The notes: a model not told the origin generated them from the letters alone. Numbered from the stretch's first letter, positions 24,061 to 33,171 are shown. The stretch: 64,000 nucleotides of DNA from Solwaraspora sp. WMMD791 (GCF_029581195.1 NZ_CP120737.1:3077001-3141000), one strand, 5' to 3'. Numbers and translations: made by a program.

Positions 24061-25731
24061 TCACCTACGGCGCACGGCGTGCAGCACCGCGTCGTGGATC
24101 GTGATCGGGTCGCCGTCCGGGCCGGTGACCGACCGGGGCACCGTCTCGGCCCGGATACTGGCCCACTCCGACGGGTCCAGCACGGCCGCGACCTGCTCGG
24201 CGGTGAACATCAGGTCCGGCAGGCGTGGCCGACGGATCCCGGGAACGTCCAGGTCACGCGGGTGGTGGCCGACGATCAGCAGGGTGCCGCCGGGGCGGAC
24301 CGCCGCCGCGAGCCGGCGGTGCAGCATCGCCCGGTCCGGATCCGGCAGGTGCATGAACTGCGCGCTGACCAGGTCGAACCGGGCCGTACCCGGATCCCAG
24401 CTCCGCAGGTCGGCCTGCTGCCAGGTGAGCCGCTTCGCCACGTCGTCACCGGCCACCGCCGCCTGGTCTGCGGCCCGGCGCAGCGCCACCGGCGACACGT
24501 CGACCGCGGTCACCTCCCAGCCCTGGCCGGCCAGCCAGATGGCGTCGGCACCCTCGCCGGCCCCGACGTCGCAGGCGGTGCCGGCGGGCAGGTCGGCCAC
24601 GACCGTGACCAGCTGCGGATTGGGGTTGCCGCTCCACACCCGGTCGACGGCGCCGTACCGCTCGTCCCAGAACTCCTGGCTGACCATCGCGGCGACGTCC
24701 GCCGGCCCGTGGTGCACCGGCAGGCCGTAGTCGTCCTCGCCGGCGGCGACCGCCCGGTGCCGGCGGACCGCTTCGGCGGTGTCCGCCTGCGCCAGTTCGG
24801 CGTTGAGTGCCGCCGCCGCCATCGCCCCGGCCGCCGCCGACGCCATGACCTGGGCGAACGGGTTGGTCAGGTTGCCGGCGGCCCAGATGCCCGGCACCGG
24901 GGTCTGCCCGGTCGGGTCGGCCTCCACCTGCTCGGCCATGCCCGTCGGGTGGGCCGTCACCGGCACCCCGAGCTGGGCCAGCAGCCCGTCGGCGCCGCCG
25001 ATGCCGTCGCCGACGTGCAGCCGGGACGCCACCGTCACCGCCGTACGGGGCACCACGGTCCCGTCGGCGAGACGCACCCCGGTGAGCCGGTCGTCGGTGG
25101 TCTCCACCCCGGTGACCTCACCGGGCACCACCCGTACGCCCCGGGCCGCCAGCGCTTCGGCCTGCTCGTCGGTGAGGGTGACCCCGGTGTGGGTGAACAG
25201 CACCAGGTCCGAGGTCCACTGCCGGAACAGCTGGACCTGGTGCAGCGCCATCTCGTTGGCGCCGATCACCCCGACCGGCTCGTCGCGGATCTCCCACCCG
25301 TGGCAGTACGGGCAGTGCAGCACGTCCCGGCCCCAGCGCTCGCGCAGCCCGGCGATCGGCGGCAACTCGTCGACCACGCCGGTGGCCAGCAGCAGCCGCC
25401 GGGCGGCGACGGTGGCCCCGTCGGCGAGCCGGACGGCGAATCCGTCGTCGACCCGTTCGGCCGCCACGACCCGGCCGGGCAGCACGATGCCGCCGTACCG
25501 TTCGACCTCACGCCGGCCGGTGGCGACCAGGTCGGCCGGGCGCATGCCCTCGCCGGTGAGGAATCCGTGCACGCCGCCCGAGGGCGCGTTACGGGGCTCG
25601 CCGGCGTCGATCACGATGACCCCGCGCCGGGCGCGGGCCAGGGTCAGCGCCGCGCTCAGTCCGGCGGCACCGCCGCCGATCACCGCCACGGCGGTACGGT
25701 ATGCGGGTCCCCCCGCCACGTTGTCAGTCAT
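24061..25731 (-). CDS. Bifunctional thioredoxin-reductase-like oxidoreductase / SAM methyltransferase
   Basis: 556-aa fusion. Residues 10-315 are an FAD/NAD(P)-dependent oxidoreductase of the thioredoxin reductase fold: FAD site GGGAAGLSAA (19-28), redox-type CPYC at 140-143, NAD(P) region VGVIGANEMA, and the second FAD motif GIWAAGNLTNPF near 281-292. Residues 350-556 are a class I SAM methyltransferase with CDVGAGEGADAIWLA at 387-401 and VTAVDVS. This architecture is known in actinobacteria and is annotated there as a bifunctional protein; its substrate is not established. ATG 25731 follows GGAGGT by 8 bases, preferred over the GTG at 25749. It converges on the metallopeptidase gene across the hairpin at 24000. 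Confidence 0.88.
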   Translation of the reverse strand: MTDNVAGGPAYRTAVAVIGGGAAGLSAALTLARARRGVIVIDAGEPRNAPSGGVHGFLTGEGMRPADLVATGRREVERYGGIVLPGRVVAAERVDDGFAVRLADGATVAARRLLLATGVVDELPPIAGLRERWGRDVLHCPYCHGWEIRDEPVGVIGANEMALHQVQLFRQWTSDLVLFTHTGVTLTDEQAEALAARGVRVVPGEVTGVETTDDRLTGVRLADGTVVPRTAVTVASRLHVGDGIGGADGLLAQLGVPVTAHPTGMAEQVEADPTGQTPVPGIWAAGNLTNPFAQVMASAAAGAMAAAALNAELAQADTAEAVRRHRAVAAGEDDYGLPVHHGPADVAAMVSQEFWDERYGAVDRVWSGNPNPQLVTVVADLPAGTACDVGAGEGADAIWLAGQGWEVTAVDVSPVALRRAADQAAVAGDDVAKRLTWQQADLRSWDPGTARFDLVSAQFMHLPDPDRAMLHRRLAAAVRPGGTLLIVGHHPRDLDVPGIRRPRLPDLMFTAEQVAAVLDPSEWASIRAETVPRSVTGPDGDPITIHDAVLHAVRRR

Positions 25732-25827
25732 GCTGACCACCTCCGGCACCCACGATCCGCGCAGGGTCAGCGTATCGGCAAACTTCCTTGCTGTTTCAGC
25801 AAATCGCGAGTCCGTGGAGCTGGTGAC

Positions 25828-26448
25828 TCACCAGCGGTCGTGGTGCAGGGCCTCGGTCAACGGCCGACGCGCCCGCCAGCCGTGCCGCTCCAGGTCAGGC
25901 ACCTCGGCCAGCCCACTCACCGGCCCGACGCAGAGCCACGCCACCGGCCGGACGCCGGCCGGGACACCGAGCAGGTCCCGCAGGAACGGCTCCCGGTAGA
26001 ACGAGACCCAGCCGACCCCGAGACCTTCGGCGGTGGCGGCCAGCCAGAGGTTCTGGATGGCCAGGCAGACCGAGTAGAGCCCGGCGTCGGCGATGGCGTG
26101 CCGGCCGAGCACCGCCGGGCTGCCCCGCTGCGGGTCGTAGGTCACCACGATCGACAGCGTGGCCTCCCGTACCCCGTCGATCTTGATGTGCGCGAACCGG
26201 GCCGCCGCCGCCGGGTCGAGGCTCCGGGCGAACGTCCGCCGTTCCTGCTGCACATGGGCGTGGAAGGCGTCGCGGACCGACGAGTCCCGGACCAGCACGA
26301 AGTCCCACGGCTGGGTCAGCCCGACGCTCGGCGCGGCGTGCGCGGCGGCGAGGACCCGGTGCAGCACCTCGTCGGGCACCGGCGCGCCGGTGAACTCGGC
26401 CCGCACGTCGCGGCGGCGGTGAATGACGTCGTACAGATCAATGGGCAT
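25828..26448 (-). CDS. bluB: 5,6-dimethylbenzimidazole synthase BluB
   Basis: 206-aa nitroreductase-fold enzyme that cannibalises reduced FMN with oxygen to make 5,6-dimethylbenzimidazole, the lower ligand of B12. Family marks: RRRDVRAEFTGAPVPDEVL at 11-29, AAPSVGLTQPWDFVLV near 38-53, ATLSIVVTYDP, and GLGVGWVSFYRE near 157. Length fits BluB (about 210 aa). ATG 26448 is near the divergent GNAT gene. The reductase/methyltransferase fusion follows 96 bases downstream on the same strand, with no evident functional link. It complements cobD at the window start and the B12-dependent mutase at 56.8 kb. Confidence 0.9.
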   Translation of the reverse strand: MPIDLYDVIHRRRDVRAEFTGAPVPDEVLHRVLAAAHAAPSVGLTQPWDFVLVRDSSVRDAFHAHVQQERRTFARSLDPAAAARFAHIKIDGVREATLSIVVTYDPQRGSPAVLGRHAIADAGLYSVCLAIQNLWLAATAEGLGVGWVSFYREPFLRDLLGVPAGVRPVAWLCVGPVSGLAEVPDLERHGWRARRPLTEALHHDRW

Positions 26449-26521
26449 GGCCGACGATTGTCCCGCGTCGCGCCGCGAATCCGGTTGCCGGGCCGGCGCA
26501 CCGGCTGATCAGATGGCGGCC

Positions 26522-27130
26522 ATGCTGGTCAGACGGGAACGCGCCGACGACGTCGCGGCGGTACGGGCGGTCGTGGCGGCGGCCTTCCGCCGGCCTGCGG
26601 AGTCGGGGTCAGGGCAGGGGTCGGAGCCCGACGACCGGCCGCCGATCGAGGTCGGGCTGCTGGACGAACTCCGCGCCGACTCCGGATGGATCCCGGCGCT
26701 GTCGCTGGTCGCCGTCGACGGCCCGGCCGGCACGGACCCGGACGCACCGGCCGCCGTCGCGAGCGCCCCGACCGACCCGGCCGCTGCGGGCGGGATCGTC
26801 GGGCACGTGGTCTGCACCCGGGGGTACGTCGACGACCGGCCGGCGCTGGGCCTCGGACCGTTGGCGGTCCGCCCGGACCGGCAACGCGCCGGCGTCGGTT
26901 CGGCCCTGATGCACGCGGTGCTCGCCGCCGCCGAAGCCCGCGACGAGACCCTCGTCACGCTGCTCGGCGACCCGGCGTACTACCACCGGTTCGGGCTGCA
27001 CCCGGCCAGCGAGTTCGGCATCGTCGCGCCCGATCCGCAGTGGGGACGCTACTTCCAGGTGCGGCCGCTGGGCCCGACGCCACCGACACCGGGCCGGTTC
27101 CGCTACGCCGCACCGTTCGACCGGCTCTGA
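26522..27130 (+). CDS. GNAT N-acetyltransferase
   Basis: 202-aa acetyltransferase of the YhbS-like GNAT group. It starts MLVRRERADDVAAVRAVVAA; the acetyl-CoA loop is LAVRPDRQRAGVGSALMHAV near 118-137; LVTLLGDPAYYHRFGLHPAS near 150-168 is the group's typical C-terminal block. A Pro/Asp-rich insertion (about 68-90) is unusual. ATG 26522 begins the conserved part; ATG 26513, three codons earlier, is equally possible, and neither has a clear RBS. Convergent with the next gene, 4 bases apart. Substrate unknown. Confidence 0.85.
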   Translation: MLVRRERADDVAAVRAVVAAAFRRPAESGSGQGSEPDDRPPIEVGLLDELRADSGWIPALSLVAVDGPAGTDPDAPAAVASAPTDPAAAGGIVGHVVCTRGYVDDRPALGLGPLAVRPDRQRAGVGSALMHAVLAAAEARDETLVTLLGDPAYYHRFGLHPASEFGIVAPDPQWGRYFQVRPLGPTPPTPGRFRYAAPFDRL

Positions 27131-27134
27131 CCGC

Positions 27135-28664
27135 TCAACTGTTCACCGGCCGCCGGGCCACCAGCAGCACGTGCGTCACCGGCCAGTCCATCGGCCTGCC
27201 GTCGAGGGTGGACAGCGACGCGACCGGAGCGAGCCGGTGCTCGACGATCCAGTCGTTGCGGACCGGGCCGCTGGCCGGGTCGATCTCGAACCCGACGTCG
27301 GCCAGCAACGCCTTCCAGTCGGCGTACTCCAGCCCGCAGAACTGCTCCCGGGTCTCGGACAACCAGTTGTCCGGGTAGTCCTTGCGGGTCAGGAAGTCCA
27401 TCGCCGCCGCCAGGGTCGTCTCGACGACCTCCGGTGCCCCGTCGACCGGCCGGTGGTCGAACGGGAACGCGAAGTCGACCGCGAACTGGTCCAGCCGGGC
27501 CCGGGTGGACAGGCCGCGCACATAGGCGGCGACCTCGCTGGGCGGCCCGTCGGCGAGATCGGTACGCGGCCCTGGCGGGTTCGCGCCGTCGGCCGTCGAC
27601 AGCCGCAGCCGTACCGGCCGGTCACCGCCGTCCGGACCGCAGACGTCACTGTTGATCCACACCCCGCCGGGCACCGTGTGGTCGTAGATGGCCTGCACGA
27701 AGCGGCGTACGGAGGCCAACTGCCCGCCGTACGACCAGATCTCGTGGGTCAACGCGAACGTCAACGTGGTGTCCACCGACCGGGGCGCGAAGACTGCCCC
27801 GCCGAGCACGTTGCGCTGGTAGAAGAAGACATTCGGGTTACGGAAGTAGCCCTGTGCCCGTTTGTGCACGCACTCCTCGTACAGGTGCCGGGCCACCTCG
27901 ACGCCGATCAGGTCGCTTTCGCGCAGCGCGGGCTCCCGGTCGGCCAGTTCGAGCACGGCGCCGGCACCGCAGCCGATGTCGACGATCCGCCCGGGCCGCA
28001 CGTGTTCCCGGACGGCGTCCCATTTGCGCTGCGCCGCCTCGGCGAACGCCTCGGCGTAGCTGCGGTAGTCCCGGGTCGCGGTCAGCCCGCCCTCGGCACC
28101 GACGACCGGATCGTTGACCACCGACCGGACGTGGCCGGTCAGCCCGTACCGGTCGAAGACGTCGACGCTCGCCGGATGGGCCAGCTCCCGCCAGCCGTCG
28201 TCGCCGCCGGCCAGCCGCAGCAGTACGTCCCACGGGCGGTCCGGGGTCGGCTCGACCTCGGCCTCGACGCCGGCCACCGGGAAACCCAGCCGCTCGTACA
28301 TCGCCACGACCTCCGGCGTCGAGCAGGCCAGGACCGTGTCGACCGGGGTCAGCTCCAGCCCGGTCACCGCCGCCACCGTCTTCACCGTGACCTCGGCGAA
28401 CCGGTCGGTGGCGACCGTGTCGAAGACCGGGACCACCACCGACCGCAGGCCGGTCAGCACGCTGAACCGTTCGATCGCGGCTTCCCGCCGGTGGTAGGGC
28501 ACCGGGTTGCGGCGGGTGTTGCTGTGGTTGGCCGACGTCACCGCCCACACCACCGTCGCCGGGCCGTCGGCGTCGCCCTCGGCGACGGCCAGCCGGGTCA
28601 GGTATTCGCCCTGGAACCGGGTGAGAAGGTGGTGGCGACCGGGAAAGAGCAGGTAGCGGGCCAT
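27135..28664 (-). CDS. Fusion of nucleotidyltransferase-like domain and SAM methyltransferase
   Basis: 509 aa. Residues 1-165 resemble the NMN-adenylyltransferase/cytidylyltransferase fold: FPGRHHLLTRFQ at 7-18 takes the place of the (H/T)xGH-type loop, and TSANHSNTRRNP at 43-54 corresponds to the NMNAT SxxSxTxxNP block, followed by YHRREAAIERF. Residues 195-509 are a class I methyltransferase with VDIGCGAGA at 228-236. The C-terminal part contains FCGLEYADWKALLADVGFE. I know of no characterised protein with this pairing, so function is open; a pathway that both activates and methylates a metabolite is one idea. The ATG at 28664 has TAGGCT and TATCAA just upstream, indicating an almost leaderless mRNA. 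Confidence 0.75.
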   Translation of the reverse strand: MARYLLFPGRHHLLTRFQGEYLTRLAVAEGDADGPATVVWAVTSANHSNTRRNPVPYHRREAAIERFSVLTGLRSVVVPVFDTVATDRFAEVTVKTVAAVTGLELTPVDTVLACSTPEVVAMYERLGFPVAGVEAEVEPTPDRPWDVLLRLAGGDDGWRELAHPASVDVFDRYGLTGHVRSVVNDPVVGAEGGLTATRDYRSYAEAFAEAAQRKWDAVREHVRPGRIVDIGCGAGAVLELADREPALRESDLIGVEVARHLYEECVHKRAQGYFRNPNVFFYQRNVLGGAVFAPRSVDTTLTFALTHEIWSYGGQLASVRRFVQAIYDHTVPGGVWINSDVCGPDGGDRPVRLRLSTADGANPPGPRTDLADGPPSEVAAYVRGLSTRARLDQFAVDFAFPFDHRPVDGAPEVVETTLAAAMDFLTRKDYPDNWLSETREQFCGLEYADWKALLADVGFEIDPASGPVRNDWIVEHRLAPVASLSTLDGRPMDWPVTHVLLVARRPVNS

Positions 28665-28729
28665 GTGACGTTGATAGCCTACGGCCGCCACGGCCGGCCA
28701 GGCAGGGGCCCACGCAGAGGGGAGGCACG

Positions 28730-29248
28730 GTGCGCACGAGCGAACTGCTGGTGGAGACCTTCGACCGGCTGCCGGACCTGGTACGCGAGGCGGTCGACGG
28801 GCTCAGCCCGCAGCAACTGCGCTGGACCCCGGCCCCGGGGGCGAACCCGATCGGCTGGCTGATCTGGCATCTGACCCGGATCCAGGACGACCACCTGGCC
28901 GAGGTACGCGGCGAGCCGCAGGTCTGGACCGAGGACGGCTGGGCGCAGCGGTTCGGGCTGGACCGGGCCGACCCGGCCGACACCGGGTACGGTCACACCG
29001 CCGAGCAGGTCGCGGCGATCGCCCCGGAGAGCGCGACGGCGCTGGTCGACTACCACACGGCGGTGGCCGAGCGGACCCGTCGGTTCCTGCACGGACTGAC
29101 CGACACCGACCTGGACCGGGTCGTCGACGACAGTTGGGACCCGCCGGTCACCCTCGGGGTCCGGCTGGTCAGCGTCGCCAACGACGATCTGCAGCACGTC
29201 GGCCAGGCCAGCTACCTGCGGGGACTGCTCGGCGGTGCCACCGGTTGA
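28730..29248 (+). CDS. DinB-family (DUF664/mycothiol-dependent type) protein
   Basis: 172-aa four-helix-bundle protein of the DinB/YfiT superfamily, actinobacterial DUF664-like. His residues for a metal site appear in LIWHLTRIQDDHLAEV near 44-59 and in SVANDDLQHVGQASYL near the C-terminus. Members include mycothiol- or bacillithiol-dependent S-transferases and maleylpyruvate isomerase relatives; the exact reaction is unknown. GTG 28730 follows GAGGGGAGG by 4 bases. Divergent from the nucleotidyltransferase/methyltransferase fusion with 65 bases between. Confidence 0.85.
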   Translation: MRTSELLVETFDRLPDLVREAVDGLSPQQLRWTPAPGANPIGWLIWHLTRIQDDHLAEVRGEPQVWTEDGWAQRFGLDRADPADTGYGHTAEQVAAIAPESATALVDYHTAVAERTRRFLHGLTDTDLDRVVDDSWDPPVTLGVRLVSVANDDLQHVGQASYLRGLLGGATG

Positions 29249-29349
29249 CCGGGTGTCGACCAGTGCCCCGTTGACACTGCGCGCCATGATCGCCGATCCT
29301 GTGGGCTGCCGGTCCACCGGCGCACCCCCGCGCAGAGGAGCCCCACCGC

Positions 29350-30018
29350 ATGTCCGTACCCGTGTCCGAGACCGCCGCCACGTCGCAGCCCGGACCGGTG
29401 CAGCCAGGACAGGTGCCGGCCGCGCGTCGCGGTGGCGACACCGGGACTTTCCTGCGCGAGTTCCTGCGCGCCCCGACCCGCATCGGCGCGGTCGCGCCGA
29501 GCTCCCGGCGGCTGGCCGAGGCGATCACCGCCCCGATCCCGGAACGCGGCGCCCCGGTCGTCGTCGAGCTCGGCCCCGGCACGGGTGCCTTCACCGGCGT
29601 CATCCAGGACCGCCTCGGCGGTCGGGGCCGCCACCTCGCCGTCGAGCTGAGCCCGACCCTCGCCGACCTGCTCGCCGACCGGCACCCGCAGGTCGAGGTG
29701 ATCACCGGGGACGCGGCGCAGTGCCGGTCCCTGGTGACCGCCCGTGGGGTGACCGCCGCCGACGTGGTGGTCAGCGGGCTGCCGTGGGTGTCGTTCCCGC
29801 GTGACCTGCAGCTGGCCGCGCTCGACTCGGTGTGCGACGTGCTGACCCCGGACGGGGCGTTCACCACCTTCGCGTACGTGTTGACCGCGCAGACCCCGCC
29901 GGCCCGCCGGTTCCGCCAGCTGCTGCGGGACCGCTTCGAGGAGGTGGTGATGGGCCGTACGGTGCTGGCCAACCTGCCGCCGGCCTTCGTCTACCACGCC
30001 CGCCGCCCCCGCCGGTGA
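29350..30018 (+). CDS. SAM-dependent methyltransferase (phospholipid N-methyltransferase-like)
   Basis: 222-aa class I methyltransferase. After a 30-residue disordered start comes TFLREFLRAPTRIGAVAPSS, a hallmark of the PmtA/rRNA-dimethylase-like group, then motif I VVVELGPGTGAFTGVI at about 75-90, acidic VELSPTLADLLADRHP, and the catalytic-loop region VVSGLPWVSF. PmtA relatives methylate phosphatidylethanolamine, but many members act on other lipids or are unassigned. ATG 29350 has GAGGAG upstream. It converges on the trkA-type gene, 22 bases away. Confidence 0.82.
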   Translation: MSVPVSETAATSQPGPVQPGQVPAARRGGDTGTFLREFLRAPTRIGAVAPSSRRLAEAITAPIPERGAPVVVELGPGTGAFTGVIQDRLGGRGRHLAVELSPTLADLLADRHPQVEVITGDAAQCRSLVTARGVTAADVVVSGLPWVSFPRDLQLAALDSVCDVLTPDGAFTTFAYVLTAQTPPARRFRQLLRDRFEEVVMGRTVLANLPPAFVYHARRPRR

Positions 30019-30040
30019 CCCAGCGGCGGAGCCGGGCGGG

Positions 30041-30715
30041 TCAGTCCGCCTCGGCGAACCGCTCCACGTCGTTGATGGTCCCGATCACCAGGATGATGTC
30101 GCCGTACATCAGCACGGTGTCCGGGGTGGCGTAGGTGAACCGGGCCCTGGCTCCGTGCGCCTCGCTCTTGACCGCCACCACCGTCACCCCGTACCGCGAC
30201 CGCACCCGCGACTCGCGCAGCGGCACGCTCACCACCTCCTGCGGCGGGGTGGTCTTGACCATCGCGAAGTCGCGGTCGACCTCGACGTAGTCGAGCAGCC
30301 GGCCGGTCAGCAGATGGGCGACCCGCTCCCCCATGTCGTGCTCGGGCAGGATCACGTGGTGGGCGCCGATCCGTTCCAGGATCCGGCCGTGCTGCCGGCT
30401 GATCGCCTTCGCCCAGATGTCGGCCACCCCCAGCTCGGACAGCAGCGAGGTGGCCAGGATGCTGGCCTGGATGTCGGTGCCGATGCCGACCACCGCCCGG
30501 TGGAACTCACCCACCCCCAGCTGCCGGAGCGCCTCCAGGTCGGTGGCGTCGGCGGTGGCCAGATGCGGCAGTTGCCCGCTGAAGCTCTGGGTGGTCTTCG
30601 GGTCGCCGTCGATGCCGAGCACCTCGGTGCCCCGGGAGGCCAGCTCCACCGCGAGCGCGCCGCCGAAGCGGCCCAGCCCGATCACCACGACCGGTTCGTT
30701 GCGTGTCTCAGCCAA
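30041..30715 (-). CDS. TrkA/KtrA-type potassium-uptake regulatory subunit
   Basis: 224-aa cytoplasmic gating subunit of a K+ transporter. The N-terminal RCK domain has the NAD(H)/ATP-binding GLGRFGGALAVELASRG near 12-28 with the acidic strand end GIDGDP, then VGIGTDIQASILAT. The C-terminal TrkA_C domain (140-224) carries VVAVKSEAH and DTVLMYGDIILVIG. TTG 30715 is chosen: it overlaps the TrkH stop by 8 bases and GGAGAGG lies 7 bases upstream; a longer frame to 30781 would sit inside the TrkH gene. Translational coupling to the channel subunit supports one K+ uptake complex. Confidence 0.9.
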   Translation of the reverse strand: MAETRNEPVVVIGLGRFGGALAVELASRGTEVLGIDGDPKTTQSFSGQLPHLATADATDLEALRQLGVGEFHRAVVGIGTDIQASILATSLLSELGVADIWAKAISRQHGRILERIGAHHVILPEHDMGERVAHLLTGRLLDYVEVDRDFAMVKTTPPQEVVSVPLRESRVRSRYGVTVVAVKSEAHGARARFTYATPDTVLMYGDIILVIGTINDVERFAEAD

Positions 30716-32159
30716 CGATGATCCTCTCCTCCGGCAGTTCGTAACGTCGGCTCCGCTCCCGCAACGCGAGCGCCGACGCAACGGTCAACGGGCCGATGCG
30801 GCCCATGAACATCAACCCGATCAGCAGCAGGTCCGCCGCCGGTGGCAGCCCGGCGGTGATGCCGGTGGAGAGCCCGACCGTGGCGAACGCCGACACCACC
30901 TCGAACAGCACCTGGTCCAGCGTGTAACGGGTCATCGCGAGCAGGGCGAACGTCGCCACCGCCACCGCGCCGAGCGCCAGCAGCAGCACCGCGAGGGCCT
31001 GCCGCTGGTTGCCCGCCGGCACCCGTCGCGCACCGACGTTGACCTGGGTCTCGCCGCGCATCTCGGCCCACAGCACGAACGCCAGCAGTCCCACGGTGGT
31101 CACCTTCACGCCGCCGGCGGTGCCGGCGCTGCCGCCGCCGATGAACATCAGGATGTCGCTGAGCAGCAGACTTTCCGGACGCATCCCGGCGATGTCGACG
31201 CTGTTGAACCCGGCCGTACGGGTCATCACCGAGGCGAAGAAGCCGGCCAGCAGCTTCTCCGGGGCCGACAACGGGCCGAACGTCGCCGGGTTGCGCAGCT
31301 CCACCAGGGTGAACACCACCGTACCGAGCACCAGCAGACTCACCGTCAGCACCACGGTGATCCGGGTCAGCACCGACCAGCAGCGCGGTTCGCGCCAGGA
31401 CCGCAGCAGCTCGAACACCACCGGGAAGCCGAGGCCGCCGACGATCACCGCGACCGCGATCGTGATCATGATCCAGGGGTCGGCGACGAACCCGATCAGG
31501 CTGTCGGCGTACAGGGCGAAGCCGGCGTTGTTGAACGCGGAGACCGCGTGGAAGATCCCGTGGTACGCGGCCCGGCCCCACGCGTAGTCGTAGCCGAGCG
31601 CGAACCGGGCGGTCAGCACCACCGCCACCGCCGCCTCCACCACCAGGCTGAACAGCACGATGTTGCGCACCACCCGGCGGACGTCGCGCACGCTCAGCGC
31701 CTTGGTCTCGGCCTGGGCCAGGAAGCGTGCCCGCAGGCCGAGCCGCCGGGACAGCAGCACCGTCAACAGGGTGGCCAGGGTCATGATCCCCAGTCCGCCG
31801 ACCTGGATCAGGCCCAGGATGACCAGCTGACCGAAGGTGGACCAGTAACCGGCGGTGTCCACCACGACCAGGCCGGTCACGCAGACCGCCGAGGTCGCGG
31901 TGAACGCCGCGTCGACCAACGGCGGCGACGTCCCGTCCCGGGTCGCCACCGGCAGCATCAGCAGGGCCGTGCCGATCAGTACGGCGGCGGCGAACCCGCC
32001 GGCGATCACCTGCGCCGGGTGGTGCAGCCGGTCGGCACCCCGGCGCCACATCGGCCGCCGCCACCGGTCGTGGCCGGCGGTCCGCCGCGCCCCGGCCGGC
32101 TGGCCGGGCCGACGGCCACTGGTCGGCCGGTTGCCGCCGTCAGGCAGCCTGTTCGGCAT
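30708..32159 (-). CDS. TrkH/KtrB-type potassium transporter membrane subunit
   Basis: 483-aa membrane protein with four M1-P-M2 repeats. Pore-loop signatures: AFTATSAVCVTGLVVVDTA, then AVSAFNNAGFAL, VMTRTAGFNSVDI and SAFATVGLSTGI; the Gly in each filter selects K+. It forms a dimer gated by the TrkA-type subunit encoded immediately downstream. The start is uncertain: ATG 32159 has only GGAGAG two bases away and shares CATG with the divergent channel gene, while ATG 32051 (MWRRGADRLHHP) begins closer to the conserved domain. Residues 1-36 from the first start are disordered and Arg-rich. Confidence 0.88.
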   Translation of the reverse strand: MPNRLPDGGNRPTSGRRPGQPAGARRTAGHDRWRRPMWRRGADRLHHPAQVIAGGFAAAVLIGTALLMLPVATRDGTSPPLVDAAFTATSAVCVTGLVVVDTAGYWSTFGQLVILGLIQVGGLGIMTLATLLTVLLSRRLGLRARFLAQAETKALSVRDVRRVVRNIVLFSLVVEAAVAVVLTARFALGYDYAWGRAAYHGIFHAVSAFNNAGFALYADSLIGFVADPWIMITIAVAVIVGGLGFPVVFELLRSWREPRCWSVLTRITVVLTVSLLVLGTVVFTLVELRNPATFGPLSAPEKLLAGFFASVMTRTAGFNSVDIAGMRPESLLLSDILMFIGGGSAGTAGGVKVTTVGLLAFVLWAEMRGETQVNVGARRVPAGNQRQALAVLLLALGAVAVATFALLAMTRYTLDQVLFEVVSAFATVGLSTGITAGLPPAADLLLIGLMFMGRIGPLTVASALALRERSRRYELPEERIIVG

Positions 32160-33023
32160 GTCTCTCCATGATCCGGGGACCGGCCTCCGTAGCGAGGACC
32201 GGGTCGCCAGCTGGGAACGTCGCAGCGCGGCCGGGTTGACCGTGCTCGCCGTGGCGTCCTCGTCGTCTACGCCGCGCCCATTCTCTACCCGCAACTGCCG
32301 GCGCGCTGGCGTGCCGTGTGTGTCGCTGCCAACATCGCGATCTGGCTGCTGTTCTGGGTCGACTACGCCGTCCGGCTGTGGCTGGCCGACGACCGGTGGC
32401 GGTTCGTCCGGGGCAACGTGTTCGACCTGGTCGTGCTGCTGCTGCCGGTGCTGCGACCGCTGCGGATGCTGCGGCTGGTCACCGCCGTGCTCACCCTGAC
32501 GCGGCGTACCGAGATCTGGGCACGCGGCCGGTTGGCGCTCTATGTCGGCTCGACCACGGTCCTGCTGGTGATCGTCGCCGGGCTGGCGGTGCTCGACGCC
32601 GAGCGGGCCGATCCGGACGGGGCGATCAACACCTATCCGGATGCGTTGTGGTGGGCGGTGGTGACCATCACGACCGTCGGCTACGGCGACTACTTCCCGG
32701 TCACCACCACCGGCCGGTTCGTCGCCCTGGCCCTCATGATCGGCGGGATCGGCCTGATCGGTTTCGTCACCGGTTCCCTGGCCAGCTGGATCGTGGAGCG
32801 AATCTCCGCCGCCTCGACCGAGGCCGCCGGTGACGGCGCGGCTGCGGACGCAGCGACGGCGCCGGCCACCCGGGCGGACGTCGCCGCGCTGACCGCGCAA
32901 CTGGTCGCGCTGCGGGACGAGGTCGCCGCGCTACGGGCCGACGTCGGCGGGCCCGTCCCGGTGCCGCAACAGCAGCGTCGCGCGGCGGACGCGACGCCGG
33001 CGAGGCCACCCACCTCAGATTGA
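32158..33023 (+). pseudogene. Voltage-gated-type potassium channel with frameshift in first membrane segment
   Basis: Six-segment K+ channel of the Kv/KvAP-like family: S4-like LRPLRMLRLVTAVLTLTRR, pore helix and selectivity filter TITTVGYGDYFP, S6 GGIGLIGFVTGSLASW, then a coiled-coil-like tail. The frame from 32158 reads EDRVASWERRSAAGLTVLAV and then must jump to another frame near 32253-32259 to continue LVVYAAPILYPQLPA. One base is missing relative to an intact gene. Downstream a continuous frame exists from GTG 32316 to 33023 (235 aa) but it lacks segment S1. It is a pseudogene, a sequencing error, or a shortened channel starting at 32316. Divergent from trkH; the two ATGs share CATG at 32157-32160. 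Confidence 0.7.
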
Positions 33024-33171
33024 CCATCACACTGTCTACCTAATTCGTGCCACCCCACCGTCGGTGATCGTTCGGACGCGCCCGGAGACTCCACTCTGGT
33101 CGACAACAGCCCACGGGCCCACCCCTCCCGGGTGGCACCACCCGTCGGCCCGTCGATTCTGGAGAATCGCC

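Noticed and set aside
26449-26521. Cobalamin riboswitch upstream of bluB
   Set aside because: Only 73 bases separate bluB from the divergent gene and no B12-box-like sequence is seen.
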